Part shown: one piece after another, positions 30,671-37,816 of the stretch
How positions within the stretch are numbered: the first letter of the stretch is position 1
Layout: every line of letters starts with the position of its first letter
NCBI GenBank assembly: GCA_016781115.1
Contig: JADDQX010000002.1
Location: 1 to 37,816, forward strand
From: Actinomycetota bacterium
GTDB lineage: Bacteria > Actinomycetota > CADDZG01 > WHSQ01
Length of the DNA stretch: 37,816 bases
Reading direction: 5' to 3'
The notes under the pieces: model-generated
Databases searched by the model: none
Seen by the model: the letters and a program-made list of their open reading frames with translations, nothing else
Told to the model about the DNA's origin: nothing
Made by a program: the position numbers and the translations under genes

Positions 30671-31092
30671 GGGCTCTCGGCGCAGGCGAGGCGACAGTCG
30701 GGGAAACCGCTTTGCGAGAGAACGAGAGCGCCGATGGGGTTCGGCGACACCAGATGGTGGGCCAGGTGCGCGTGCAGGCACTTCACGCGATCCGGACCTC
30801 CTCCGGGTGGCGCGGGCACGGGTTCCAACACCTCGTGCTCATCTCGCGCGCGACGGAGGTCATCAACCGCCACGGCAAGCCGATGCCGCAGCGCCGGATC
30901 GCCGGTCAGCCTCTCGTTCAGCTGCTCCATCCAGCCCTCGGACTCCAGCCTGCTAGCGCGCTTCACCAGCAACGGGCACGTCAGCCAGTAGAGGGTCGGG
31001 AAGGGAGATCCATCTTCTAGGCGCGGGTGGTTCTCGATCGCCATGGGGATGCCGAGGTGACAGCGGCGAGCGACACGCCAGCGACCCCTCAA
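30667..31092 (-). CDS. DUF501-family protein, start codon unclear
   Basis: 141 residues if read from the TTG at 31092. Core motifs of DUF501 are present: VARRCHLGIPMAIENHPRLE, PFPTLYWLTCPLL and KCLHAHLAHHLV. The function is unknown, but the family is fixed between ftsB and ppx in actinobacteria. Homologous sequence continues upstream of the TTG: the same frame encodes E-R-Q-L-G-R-P before it, which belongs to the family. No ATG, GTG or TTG exists in that frame between the preceding S1 gene and 31092, and no ribosome site precedes the TTG. A rare start (CTG at codon -4, or ATC) or coupling to the S1 gene is likely. Stop overlaps ppx as ATGA. Confidence 0.82.
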   Translation of the reverse strand: MRGRWRVARRCHLGIPMAIENHPRLEDGSPFPTLYWLTCPLLVKRASRLESEGWMEQLNERLTGDPALRHRLAVAVDDLRRARDEHEVLEPVPAPPGGGPDRVKCLHAHLAHHLVSPNPIGALVLSQSGFPDCRLACAESP

Positions 31093-31151
31093 AGGACGGC
31101 CCAGCTGCCGCTCGACGATCGTTCGATCCTCGGCGGAATGGGAAAGCGGAG

Positions 31152-31520
31152 CTACTTGCGACCCTCTTTGTGCCTCTTGAGGTCGACGAGACGCTCCTGG
31201 CTCTGGCTCATGAAGGTCTTGAGCTTGCGCTCGAACTCGGGATCGCGGCCTCCCTTGCGAGGCGCCTGCTCCGTGTACCCCGGCTGAGCCTGCTTGATCG
31301 AGAGATCGATCTTGCCGTCTTCCTTCTGCCCGACGACCTTCACCTGGATGCTGTCGCCCTCCTTGATGAAGTCGCGGATGTTCTTCACGTAGTTCACGTC
31401 GACCTGAGAGATGTGAACCATCCCGCTCTCGCCGCTCTCGAGCTTCACGAAAGCGCCGTACTCCGTCACCTTCTCGACGGTTCCCGTGACTACCGCTCCT
31501 ACCTCAACCATGCCGCCCAT
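31152..31520 (-). CDS. S1 domain RNA-binding protein
   Basis: 122 residues; ATG at 31520 or 31511 both in frame. An S1 OB fold occupies about residues 5–77 (GAVVTGTVEKVTEYGAFVKL, GMVHISQVDVNYVKNIRDFI, VKVVGQKEDGKIDLSIKQ). A basic tail (FERKLKTFMSQSQERLVDLK…) follows. The type resembles CvfD/YugI (general stress protein 13), which bind RNA or ribosomes. It sits between ftsB and DUF501, a place not occupied in mycobacteria. Confidence 0.9.
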   Translation of the reverse strand: MGGMVEVGAVVTGTVEKVTEYGAFVKLESGESGMVHISQVDVNYVKNIRDFIKEGDSIQVKVVGQKEDGKIDLSIKQAQPGYTEQAPRKGGRDPEFERKLKTFMSQSQERLVDLKRHKEGRK

Positions 31521-31566
31521 CGTACCCGCGATGCGCGTTCGCCCAACAGAACCCAGCGGATGGGCG

Positions 31567-31995
31567 TTAGCGCAGGCCTATGAAAGACAGGAAGCCTTCG
31601 AGGAAGCCGGGGGCCGCGGGGGTTGGTTCGGGTGCGGCCTGCTTGGGCTTCTTGCGATCGCCGCTGCCGCGGCTCGGGGGCATCACTACGTAGGCCGTTT
31701 CGCCCGCCCGCACGAGACCGATGTCGCGGGCGCGCTGCTCGAGGAAGTCGGGGTCCTTCAACCGCTCGATCCGATCCTCTAGCTTCCGATTCGACCGCTG
31801 GACCTGCTCCAGGTCGCTGGACATGCCCTCCATCCGTTCGCGCTGTTCGATCAACTGACGCGTCGGTTCGATCGCCATCGCTCCCAGAAGCCCCAACACG
31901 AGCAAGAGGGCGACGACCTGAGGACCCATGCCCAGGCTGGGGAGCCGGAACTTCTTGGTCTTGCCGCGCATCGCGCGCAGCGCCAGTGCCCTCAC
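31567..31995 (-). CDS. ftsB: FtsB/DivIC septum formation initiator
   Basis: 142 residues from the GTG at 31995, which overlaps the eno stop as GTGA and has GAGG upstream; an ATG at 31971 is the alternative. A short basic N-terminus (GKTKKFR) is followed by one transmembrane helix (VVALLLVLGLLGAMAI), a coiled coil (IEQRERMEGMSSDLEQVQRS and on) and the family signature EQRARDIGLVRAGETAYVV. The tail is Pro-rich. It is part of the FtsQLB divisome subcomplex that activates septal wall synthesis. Position after eno is the standard actinobacterial arrangement. Confidence 0.9.
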   Translation of the reverse strand: MRALALRAMRGKTKKFRLPSLGMGPQVVALLLVLGLLGAMAIEPTRQLIEQRERMEGMSSDLEQVQRSNRKLEDRIERLKDPDFLEQRARDIGLVRAGETAYVVMPPSRGSGDRKKPKQAAPEPTPAAPGFLEGFLSFIGLR

Positions 31996-33275
31996 GAACG
32001 CGACCTCGGGAATGCTCGCTCGCCGGGATACCTGGCACTGTCGCCGAGGAGGCCCTCGATGCGCAGCAGCTGGTTGTACTTGGCGGTGCGCTCGCCGCGA
32101 GCCGGAGCTCCGGTCTTTATCTGGCCCGCGTTCGTGGCAACCGCTATGTCTGCGATCGTTGCGTCCTCGGTCTCGCCCGAGCGGTGCGAGATCACCGTCG
32201 TGTACGCCGCTGTCTGCGCGAGCCGCACGCACTCGAGCGTCTCGGTCAGGCTCCCGATCTGGTTCGGTTTCACCAGGATCGAGTTAGCTGCACCCTGTCT
32301 GATCCCGCGTGTGAGGATCTCTGGGTTCGTTACGAAGAGGTCGTCTCCCACCAACTGCACCCGGTCGCCGATGGCGTCCGTGAGGGACTTCCAACCGTCC
32401 CAGTCGTCCTCGGCCATACCGTCTTCGATCGAGACGATCGGGTAGCGATCCACCCAGTCGGCCCAGAACTCCACCATCTCGTCTCGCGACAAGCGACGAT
32501 CCTCGGACGCGAGGACGTACTCGCCGTTGTCCGCTATCTCGGACGTCGCTGGATCGAGGGCCAGCGCTATGTCCTCGCCCGGGGTGTAGCCGGCCGCCTC
32601 GATCGCCTCCAACAAGAGCCGTATCGCCTCTTCGTTCGCGCTTAGGTCCGGAGCGAACCCGCCCTCGTCGCCGACTCCGGTCGCGAGACCTCGCTCCACC
32701 AACAGCCGCTTCAGCCGCGCGTAGGTGGTTGCTCCCCACTCCAAGGCCTCCGCGAAGCTGGCCGCACCGACCGGAGCGAGCATGAACTCCTGGAAGTCGA
32801 CGGAGTTGTCCGCGTGGGCGCCGCCGTTCAAAACGTTCAGGAGCGGCACCGGCAAGAGGTGCGCGTCGGGGCCCCCGAGGTAACGGAACAGCGGCAGGTC
32901 CAGCTCGTGCGCGACCGCATGGGCGACCGCCAGCGAGACGCCGAGGATCGCGTTGGCCCCGAGCTTGCTCTTGGAGTCGGTGCCGTCGAGGTCCCGCATC
33001 AGCGTGTCGAGGCCCCGCTGGTCGAGAGCGTCGTAGCCCAGCAGAGCCGGACCGATCGTGTCGTTCACGTTGGCGACGGCCTTCGTGACGGCCCTGCCCC
33101 CGAAAGCCTTACCGCCGTCGCGGAGCTCCATAGCCTCGCCGGCGCCCGTCGATGCTCCTGAGGGCACCGCCGCTCGTCCGCGGGCGCCGGAGTCCAACAC
33201 GACCTCCGCCTCGACCGTGGGATTGCCTCTGGAGTCGAGGATCTGGCGGCCTCCCACGAAGACGATCTCGCTCAC
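31992..33275 (-). CDS. eno: Enolase
   Basis: 427 residues from the GTG at 33275, with GGGAG five bases upstream. All enolase landmarks are visible: ILDSRGNPTVEAEV, PSGASTG mobile loop, GVGDEGGFAPD with the catalytic Glu, metal-binding Asp/Glu in SIEDGMAEDD and GDDLFVTN, ILVKPNQIGSLTE with the catalytic Lys, and SHRSGETED. It converts 2-phosphoglycerate to phosphoenolpyruvate in glycolysis. No clear promoter was found upstream; a repeat pair lies between it and mazG. Confidence 0.97.
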   Translation of the reverse strand: MSEIVFVGGRQILDSRGNPTVEAEVVLDSGARGRAAVPSGASTGAGEAMELRDGGKAFGGRAVTKAVANVNDTIGPALLGYDALDQRGLDTLMRDLDGTDSKSKLGANAILGVSLAVAHAVAHELDLPLFRYLGGPDAHLLPVPLLNVLNGGAHADNSVDFQEFMLAPVGAASFAEALEWGATTYARLKRLLVERGLATGVGDEGGFAPDLSANEEAIRLLLEAIEAAGYTPGEDIALALDPATSEIADNGEYVLASEDRRLSRDEMVEFWADWVDRYPIVSIEDGMAEDDWDGWKSLTDAIGDRVQLVGDDLFVTNPEILTRGIRQGAANSILVKPNQIGSLTETLECVRLAQTAAYTTVISHRSGETEDATIADIAVATNAGQIKTGAPARGERTAKYNQLLRIEGLLGDSARYPGERAFPRSRS

Positions 33276-33362
33276 GTTTCTCCCATCACTTGACCCCCGT
33301 CACACGAGAAACAACAGTAACAGCGGTCCCGCGCGACGAACCGGAACCCATGCCGTTCTTGT

Positions 33363-33405
33363 GCGAACTGGACTACGTCCCCGCGTACTCTGTCGACGCC
33401 AGAAC
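33363..33405 (+). repeat. 43-nt dispersed repeat, copy 2
   Basis: Starts GCGAACTGGACTACGT, ends CGACGCCAGAAC; 33 of 43 positions match copy 1. GCGT can pair with ACGC, and where copy 1 has a G·T wobble this copy has G·C. It lies in the 223-base gap between mazG and eno, in opposite orientation to copy 3. Confidence 0.75.
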
Positions 33406-33447
33406 GGCTCCGTGGCGCAGCTGGAGGGGGGGCGTCTCCGGCTCCCC

Positions 33448-33490
33448 TTTCTGACGTCGTCTGACGACGCTGGAACGTAGTTGGGTTAGC
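33448..33490 (-). repeat. 43-nt dispersed repeat, copy 3 (inverted)
   Basis: Read on the minus strand it starts GCTAACCCAACTACGT and ends CGACGTCAGAAA; 33 of 43 positions match copy 1. It begins 8 bases after the mazG stop. With copy 2 it forms an imperfect inverted pair around 42 bases. The rest of the 33276–33498 gap contains no other feature that I can support. Confidence 0.75.
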
Positions 33491-33498
33491 AGAAAGGC

Positions 33499-34467
33499 TT
33501 AGAAGGAGTCGCGGAAGCGGGTTGCGGCGGCTCGTAGGGCTCCTTCGGGATCGATGCCGCGCACTCGCGCCAGCGCGACGAACCAGAAGAGGACCTCGCC
33601 GAGGGTGTCGCGGCTCGGCGCGGCGGCGAGCTGCGCGACCGCCTGCGAGAGAAAGCCGAGCGCCTGTTCCTCGGTCGGCTCGAATCCCAGCGGGGCCGCC
33701 CGCTTCTGGATCTTGTAGGAGTACAGCAGCGCCGGCAGACCTGCAGGGACGTCTTCGAAGACCCCTGTTCGCTTCTTCTCGTCCGCCTTGATCGACTCCC
33801 AGTTCCTGACGACGTCGCTCGCACCCCCCACGACCGTGTCGCCGAAGACGTGAGGATGGCGGTGCAGAAGCTTGGCGACGAGACGGTCGGCGACGGTCGC
33901 GACATCGAAGCGGCCTTCATCCGCCGCCAGCTGCGCGTGGAAGAACACCTGCAACAGAAGGTCACCGAGCTCCTCTTCGAGGTCTTCTTCCAGCGAGCCT
34001 CGGTCGATCGCGTCCAGTACCTCGTACGCCTCCTCGACCAGGTGGACGCGCAGCGACTCGTGCGTCTGCTCCTGATCCCAGGGGCATCCGTCCACGCTTC
34101 GGAGCCGCGCCATCACCTCCGCCAGGCCTCCCAGAGCGAGCGCGGCGCGCCGCGCTATCGGTGCCCCATGGGCTGCGGTCAAGGGATCCACAACGGGAGA
34201 AGGCCCCGCCGTGACCTGTGCTCCGGCGCGTGCGAGGTCGCGGACGCGCACGGAGCCCGGCTCCGCAACTAGAGCGCGGGAGTCGTCGCGCGCGTCGGGC
34301 TCGTCATCGAAAGCTCCAGCCCTCGTTCCCGCGGCAACCAGGCGCTCGATCAAGGGGTGGTCGGCTCGCTCGAACACCACCTGGTCGCGGGCGAGGAGCG
34401 AGTCCCACTCCGCGAGCGTCAGCGAACCGACCTCGTCCGTCGCGAGCGGTACGACGAGCAGCGGCAC
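33499..34467 (-). CDS. mazG: Nucleoside triphosphate pyrophosphohydrolase MazG
   Basis: 322 residues from the GTG at 34467, which overlaps the previous stop by one base (TAGTG). The first MazG domain is canonical: LRSVDGCPWDQEQTHESL, HLVEEAYEVLDAI and EELGDLLLQVFFHAQLA, which provide the Mg-binding Glu/Asp set, and KLLHRHPHVFGD. The second domain is degenerate. About 105 N-terminal residues lack the E. coli counterpart and resemble the actinobacterial extension. It hydrolyses (d)NTPs to monophosphates, cleaning damaged nucleotides and affecting (p)ppGpp levels in some bacteria. Confidence 0.95.
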   Translation of the reverse strand: MPLLVVPLATDEVGSLTLAEWDSLLARDQVVFERADHPLIERLVAAGTRAGAFDDEPDARDDSRALVAEPGSVRVRDLARAGAQVTAGPSPVVDPLTAAHGAPIARRAALALGGLAEVMARLRSVDGCPWDQEQTHESLRVHLVEEAYEVLDAIDRGSLEEDLEEELGDLLLQVFFHAQLAADEGRFDVATVADRLVAKLLHRHPHVFGDTVVGGASDVVRNWESIKADEKKRTGVFEDVPAGLPALLYSYKIQKRAAPLGFEPTEEQALGFLSQAVAQLAAAPSRDTLGEVLFWFVALARVRGIDPEGALRAAATRFRDSF

Positions 34468-35522
34468 TAGGTGGTAGGCGAAGGCGCGGGAGGCTGGCCC
34501 TCACCCGGGGTCGCCTCTTCCTCGGGAACCTCGGCCCCCGGAACATCCTCCGCGGTGGGATCTACGACCTGGAAGGTCTCCTCGTCGAACTCGCCGTATC
34601 GAGGATTCACCTTCACGTCGGCCTCCTCGTATGCCTGCACGACGTACTCCTCCCACGCCTTGTCGGCGGCGCCCGTTCCGAGCTCCTGTTGGATCTGACC
34701 CACGACGTCTTCGAAGGAGGCGAGGCGACGATCCGTCACCCGGATCACGTGGAACCCGAACTCGGTCTTGACGGGATCCGACACCTCTCCGATCTCTAGT
34801 TCCGCGGCCGCGGCTTCGAACGGCGGAACGAACTCGCCGGGGCCGAAGAATCCGAGATCGCCGCCCTTGGCCGCGTTGCTCTCGTCGGTGGAGTGCTTCT
34901 TCGCCAGCTGGGCGAACAGCTGGTCGATCTTTCCGCCCGGTGCCGCCTGAAGCTGCCGCGCCAGCTTCTGCGCGAGCGCCTCGTCGTCCACCAGGATGTG
35001 TTGCGCCGCGGTCTCTTCGAACCTCGCCTGGTTCTCCTCGTAGAACGCCTGAAGGTCCTCTTCGCTCGGGGCCGCGCCCTCGGTCACCTTCGCCCGGAGC
35101 TCCTCTTCGAGGAGGCTGTCGGCCACCAGTTGTTCGAGCTGATCCAACGTGAGGCCTTGCTCCTTCAACGCCTCCTCGAAAGCACCCTCGGTTTCGAAGT
35201 CGGCCTTGATCTCCTCGAGCCTTTGGGAGAGCTCCTCTTCGGAGACGTCGATCCCGAGCTCCTCAGCCTTCGGCTGAAGGACCGCGCGCCGGATCGCCTG
35301 TGACAGCAGCTGTTGTTCGACCTGGCGTTTCAGTTCCTGCGCGTCGCCCTGCTCGGACAGCCGCGCGAACTCCGGCGAAGCCGAGAAGCGTTCGAGGTCG
35401 GCCGAGATCTCCTCAACCGTGATCTTCTGGCCCGCCACCACGGCAGCGGCGGGATCCAGGAGCTCGCCGCAACCGCCCGCCAACAACGCGAACGCGCTGC
35501 ACATGACCAACAGCCGTCTCAT
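34467..35522 (-). CDS. SurA/PpiC-type peptidyl-prolyl isomerase lipoprotein
   Basis: 351 residues from the ATG at 35522. Lipoprotein signal: RRLLVMCSAFALLAGGC. A SurA-like N-terminal helical domain (about 40–165) is followed by a parvulin/PPIC domain (about 175–265) with QHILVDDEALAQ, STDESNAAKGGDLGFFGPGE and FGFHVIRV. The C-terminal 40 residues are acidic and Pro-rich. It helps fold exported proteins outside the membrane. Start overlaps the stop of the Mfd C-terminal fragment as ATGA; in mycobacteria a lipoprotein (LpqU) also sits in this cluster but of another family. Confidence 0.9.
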   Translation of the reverse strand: MRRLLVMCSAFALLAGGCGELLDPAAAVVAGQKITVEEISADLERFSASPEFARLSEQGDAQELKRQVEQQLLSQAIRRAVLQPKAEELGIDVSEEELSQRLEEIKADFETEGAFEEALKEQGLTLDQLEQLVADSLLEEELRAKVTEGAAPSEEDLQAFYEENQARFEETAAQHILVDDEALAQKLARQLQAAPGGKIDQLFAQLAKKHSTDESNAAKGGDLGFFGPGEFVPPFEAAAAELEIGEVSDPVKTEFGFHVIRVTDRRLASFEDVVGQIQQELGTGAADKAWEEYVVQAYEEADVKVNPRYGEFDEETFQVVDPTAEDVPGAEVPEEEATPGEGQPPAPSPTT

Positions 35523-35830
35523 GTGGCCGAGGTTAACTGTTGCAAAAGGTCGGTCACCCACGGAACGACCCCGGTTCGCGGCAACACGCGCTCGGGCACC
35601 AACAGCGTGCGGTTCTCCGGTCTCCACTGCGCGGACGGCACGATCCGTTGCAGGCGAACCTGGCGCGAGTCCTCGAGCTCGATAGGGCGGATCCGCAGGT
35701 TGCGCGCGACGGTGGCGGCCTCGGTGATTCCCACGTTCGCCATCAACGCCCTGAGCTTGGCGACCTCGAAGAGCGCCTCGACCACGTCGGGAACCGGCGA
35801 CCCGTACCTGTCGACCAACTCCGAGCGCAC
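35519..35830 (-). CDS. mfd: Mfd C-terminal domain, separated by an in-frame TAG
   Basis: 103 residues from a GTG at 35830 that directly follows a TAG in the same frame. The sequence (VRSELVDRYGSPVPDVVEAL, then FEVAKLRALMANVGI) is the C-terminal regulatory domain D7 of Mfd, aligned without gap to the helicase part. In E. coli the corresponding stretch is L-E-E-I-K-V-E-L-I-D-R-F-G, so the TAG sits at a Glu/Asp-like position. Either it is a nonsense mutation, a read-through site, or a restart producing a separate D7 polypeptide. It has no good ribosome site but TAG-GTG adjacency could allow re-initiation. Its stop still overlaps the next gene. Confidence 0.85.
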   Translation of the reverse strand: MRSELVDRYGSPVPDVVEALFEVAKLRALMANVGITEAATVARNLRIRPIELEDSRQVRLQRIVPSAQWRPENRTLLVPERVLPRTGVVPWVTDLLQQLTSAT

Positions 35831-37816
35831 CTAGGCGAGCTCCTCTTCGGTGCGAGCGGACGCGATACGCCGGTACGACTCCAGACGCAGGTTCTCGTCC
35901 GCGACGTAGGTCTTGGGGATGAAGGCGTTCAGCGGCAGGTCGATACGTACCTCGCCGTCGAGGCCCGGGGGGACGCTTCCCTTCGCCTCCTCGACTGCTT
36001 GCGATATCAGCTTCACGTAGAGATCGAAGCCAACCTCTGAGATGTGCCCGTGCTGCTCCGCCCCCAACAGGTTTCCCGCGCCTCTGATCTCGAGGTCGCG
36101 CATCGCGATGCGGAATCCAGAACCCAGGCCGGTGTGCTCCGCGATCGTCTTCAGCCGCTCGTGCGCATGCTCGGTCAGAGCCCGCTCGGGCGGGAAGAAG
36201 AGATACGCATACGCCCGCTCGTGGGCTCGGCCCACACGACCGCGCAACTGGTACATCTGCGAGAGCCCCAAGAGGTCGGACCGCTCGACGATCAGGGTGT
36301 TGACGGTCGGGATGTCGAGACCGGACTCGATGATGGTGGTGCAAACGAGGACGTTGGTCTTCGCGTCGCCGAACTCGAGCATCGTCTGCTCCAACTGGTT
36401 CTCGTCCATCTGTCCGTGCGCGACACCGACGCGCGCATCGGGGACGAGGTCTTGCACCCGTCGCGCCGCTGCCTGGATCGTGTCCACCCGATGGTGGACG
36501 TAGAAGACCTGACCGTCGCGCAACAACTCGCGCCGGATCGCCGAAGACAGCGTCTCCTCGTCGAAGTCGCCGACGTAGGTCATGACCGGGTGACGGTCTT
36601 CGGGCGGAGTGTCGACGATCGACATGTCGCGGATGCCGGACATCGCCATCTCGAGCGTGCGCGGGATCGGCGTCGCGGTAAGCGTCAAGATGTCCACGCT
36701 CGTGCGCAGTTGCTTGAGCCTCTCCTTCTGCTCGACCCCGAACCGCTGCTCCTCGTCCACGATCACGACACCGAGGTCGGAGAACTTGATGTCCTTGCCG
36801 AGCAGACGGTGCGTCCCGACGACCACGTCCACCTTCCCGTCGGCCAGGTCCGCGATCACCTTCTTCGCCTCGGCGGCAGACAGGAAACGGGACAGCATCT
36901 CGACCCTGACGGGGAAGTTCCGGAATCGTTCGACGAAGGTCGCGTGGTGCTGCTGCGCCAGGATCGTCGTCGGGACCAGAACCACTACCTGCTTGCCGGC
37001 AGCCACCGCCTTGAAGGCGGCGCGCACCGCTATCTCGGTCTTGCCATAGCCGACGTCGCCGCACACGAGGCGATCCATCGGGAGGTCCTTCTCCATGTCG
37101 TCTTTGACCTCGTCGATCGCGCGCAGCTGGTCCGGCGTCTCCTCGTACGGGAACGCGTCTTCCAGCTCGCGCTGCCAGGGTGTATCGGGCCCGAACGCGA
37201 ATCCTTTCGCCCGCAAACGGTCGGCGTACAGCTTCACGAGCTCGTGCGCGATCTCGCGGGCGCGCCGGCCGACGCGAGCCTTCGTCTTCGCCCACTCGTT
37301 GGAGCCGAGGCGGCTCATCTTCGGGAGCTCGCCACCGATGTACTTCGAGACCAGGTCGACCTGGTCGCTGGGGACGTATAGCCGATCGCCCTTGGCGTAC
37401 TCGATCACGAGGTACTCGCGGTGGACGCCGAGCAGCTCCCGGTCGACCATCTCGATATAGCGACCGATGCCGTGGACCTCGTGGACCACGAGATCGCCGG
37501 AGGCGAGATCGAGGGGGCCGGAGGTCTCGCGCCTCTTGGACTGGATCCGGCGCCGAGCCGCGCCCGCTCGCCGTCCCGTCAGATCCGACTCCGCCACCAG
37601 CGCGAGCTGCGCCCAGGGAAGAACGAAGCCTCGGGCCAGCTCCGCGATGACGATCACGCCGCCCGGAGAAGAGTCCTCGGAGGGGGCCGTTTCGCTGATC
37701 GGGAACGACGTGCCGGCGGTGGTCTTCAAGTTGTGCTGTAGCCGCTGCGCCGTCTCGGGCAAGGACGCGGCCACGACGCCCCGGTACCCGTTCTTGATCA
37801 AGGAGTTCAGCCGCTC
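35831..37816 (-). CDS. mfd: Transcription-repair coupling factor Mfd, 5' end outside window, ends in early TAG
   Basis: About 661 codons are visible, open through the right edge. Present in order: the RNA polymerase-interacting CarD-like domain (LASGDLVVHEVHGIGRYIEM, VPSDQVDLV), helicase Walker A GDVGYGKTEIAVRAA, VVIVDEEQRFGVEQ, LTATPIPRTLEMAMSG, TTIIESGLDIPTVNTLIVER, QLRGRVGRAHERAYAY, and the translocation module. It removes stalled RNA polymerase and recruits UvrA. The frame ends at a TAG (35833 to 35831) just after YRRIASARTEEELA, where homologues continue into domain D7, which in E. coli masks the UvrA-binding surface. Without D7 the protein would lack that autoinhibition (inference). Confidence 0.93.
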   Translation of the reverse strand, partial: ERLNSLIKNGYRGVVAASLPETAQRLQHNLKTTAGTSFPISETAPSEDSSPGGVIVIAELARGFVLPWAQLALVAESDLTGRRAGAARRRIQSKRRETSGPLDLASGDLVVHEVHGIGRYIEMVDRELLGVHREYLVIEYAKGDRLYVPSDQVDLVSKYIGGELPKMSRLGSNEWAKTKARVGRRAREIAHELVKLYADRLRAKGFAFGPDTPWQRELEDAFPYEETPDQLRAIDEVKDDMEKDLPMDRLVCGDVGYGKTEIAVRAAFKAVAAGKQVVVLVPTTILAQQHHATFVERFRNFPVRVEMLSRFLSAAEAKKVIADLADGKVDVVVGTHRLLGKDIKFSDLGVVIVDEEQRFGVEQKERLKQLRTSVDILTLTATPIPRTLEMAMSGIRDMSIVDTPPEDRHPVMTYVGDFDEETLSSAIRRELLRDGQVFYVHHRVDTIQAAARRVQDLVPDARVGVAHGQMDENQLEQTMLEFGDAKTNVLVCTTIIESGLDIPTVNTLIVERSDLLGLSQMYQLRGRVGRAHERAYAYLFFPPERALTEHAHERLKTIAEHTGLGSGFRIAMRDLEIRGAGNLLGAEQHGHISEVGFDLYVKLISQAVEEAKGSVPPGLDGEVRIDLPLNAFIPKTYVADENLRLESYRRIASARTEEELA

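Noticed and set aside
33406..33424. GGCTCCGTGGCGCAGCTGG resembles the 5' part of a tRNA
   Set aside because: No anticodon arm, T arm or matching acceptor strand follows, so it is chance or at most a remnant.
35523..37295. Frame continuous with the PpiC lipoprotein that would extend it to 942 residues
   Set aside because: The extra N-terminal part is an out-of-frame reading of mfd; the lipoprotein signal at 35522 marks the true start.
36044..37381. Long open frame on the plus strand opposite mfd (445 codons)
   Set aside because: It mirrors the mfd codons, is rich in Arg, Asp and His without any domain, and mfd motifs are unmistakable on the other strand. High GC makes such antisense frames common.
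1..37816. CRISPR array, prophage, insertion sequence or rRNA
   Set aside because: No regularly spaced repeats, transposase, integrase, phage structural genes or rRNA sequence were found on either strand.

Overview
The window is about 37.8 kb of GC-rich, gene-dense chromosome from an actinobacterium, probably a deep-branching or uncultivated lineage. Several family signatures point that way: the trio SCO1664-like protein / DUF3090 / MSMEG_4193-type phosphomutase, DUF501, DUF3072, an F420-type PPOX protein, and the order mfd – SurA/PpiC lipoprotein – mazG – eno – ftsB – DUF501 – ppx, which matches the mycobacterial Rv1020–Rv1026 order. GTG and TTG starts are common and many genes overlap by 1 or 4 bases. 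No phage, insertion sequence or CRISPR array was seen.

Layout. 1–3.8 kb: the start of a secreted protein (minus), a LuxR/NarL response regulator, a Lys-rich microprotein, a ferric-reductase-like flavocytochrome, a Gmad2 lipoprotein and a cold-shock protein. 3.9–13.1 kb: a long minus-strand series that reads as one carbohydrate-type ABC uptake operon: ATPase, substrate-binding lipoprotein, a permease with a large extracytoplasmic insert, a second permease, a beta-helix protein fused to a membrane domain with duplicated His/Glu motifs, a secreted propeller-like protein, a PfkB sugar kinase, an F420/FMN oxidoreductase and a small secreted protein. 13.3–16.7 kb: a fatty acid hydroxylase-family protein, a DksA/TraR protein missing one zinc ligand, an erythromycin-esterase-family protein, a small lipoprotein and a SRPBCC protein. 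16.8–21.4 kb (plus): an esterase lipoprotein, a GlsB-like membrane protein, malQ and recQ. 21.4–23.6 kb (minus): a DUF3072–SDR–thioesterase operon behind a stress-sigma-like promoter that abuts a perfect LexA-like palindrome, and a TauE/SafE permease split into two overlapping half-genes. 23.7–24.4 kb (plus): an HNH endonuclease followed by an unusual tRNA with anticodon UAA. 24.5–28.3 kb (minus): SCO1664-like, DUF3090, phosphomutase and an acyl-CoA synthetase. 28.4–37.8 kb (minus): a two-domain cupredoxin, then ppx, DUF501, an S1 protein, ftsB, eno, mazG, a SurA/PpiC lipoprotein and mfd (cut by the window edge).

The observations most worth a second look are: (i) an in-frame TAG that separates the C-terminal domain of Mfd from the helicase; (ii) a 43-nt dispersed repeat present four times, twice as an inverted pair and once inside a coding region; (iii) the beta-helix/membrane protein with two 78-residue repeats of Q-S-aromatic-H-x-V-E-H…H-F-x-x-N embedded in the ABC operon; (iv) the HNH gene next to a tRNA(UAA) that lacks the long variable arm expected of tRNA-Leu; and (v) the composite LexA-like/stress-sigma regulatory site at 22.83–22.87 kb.
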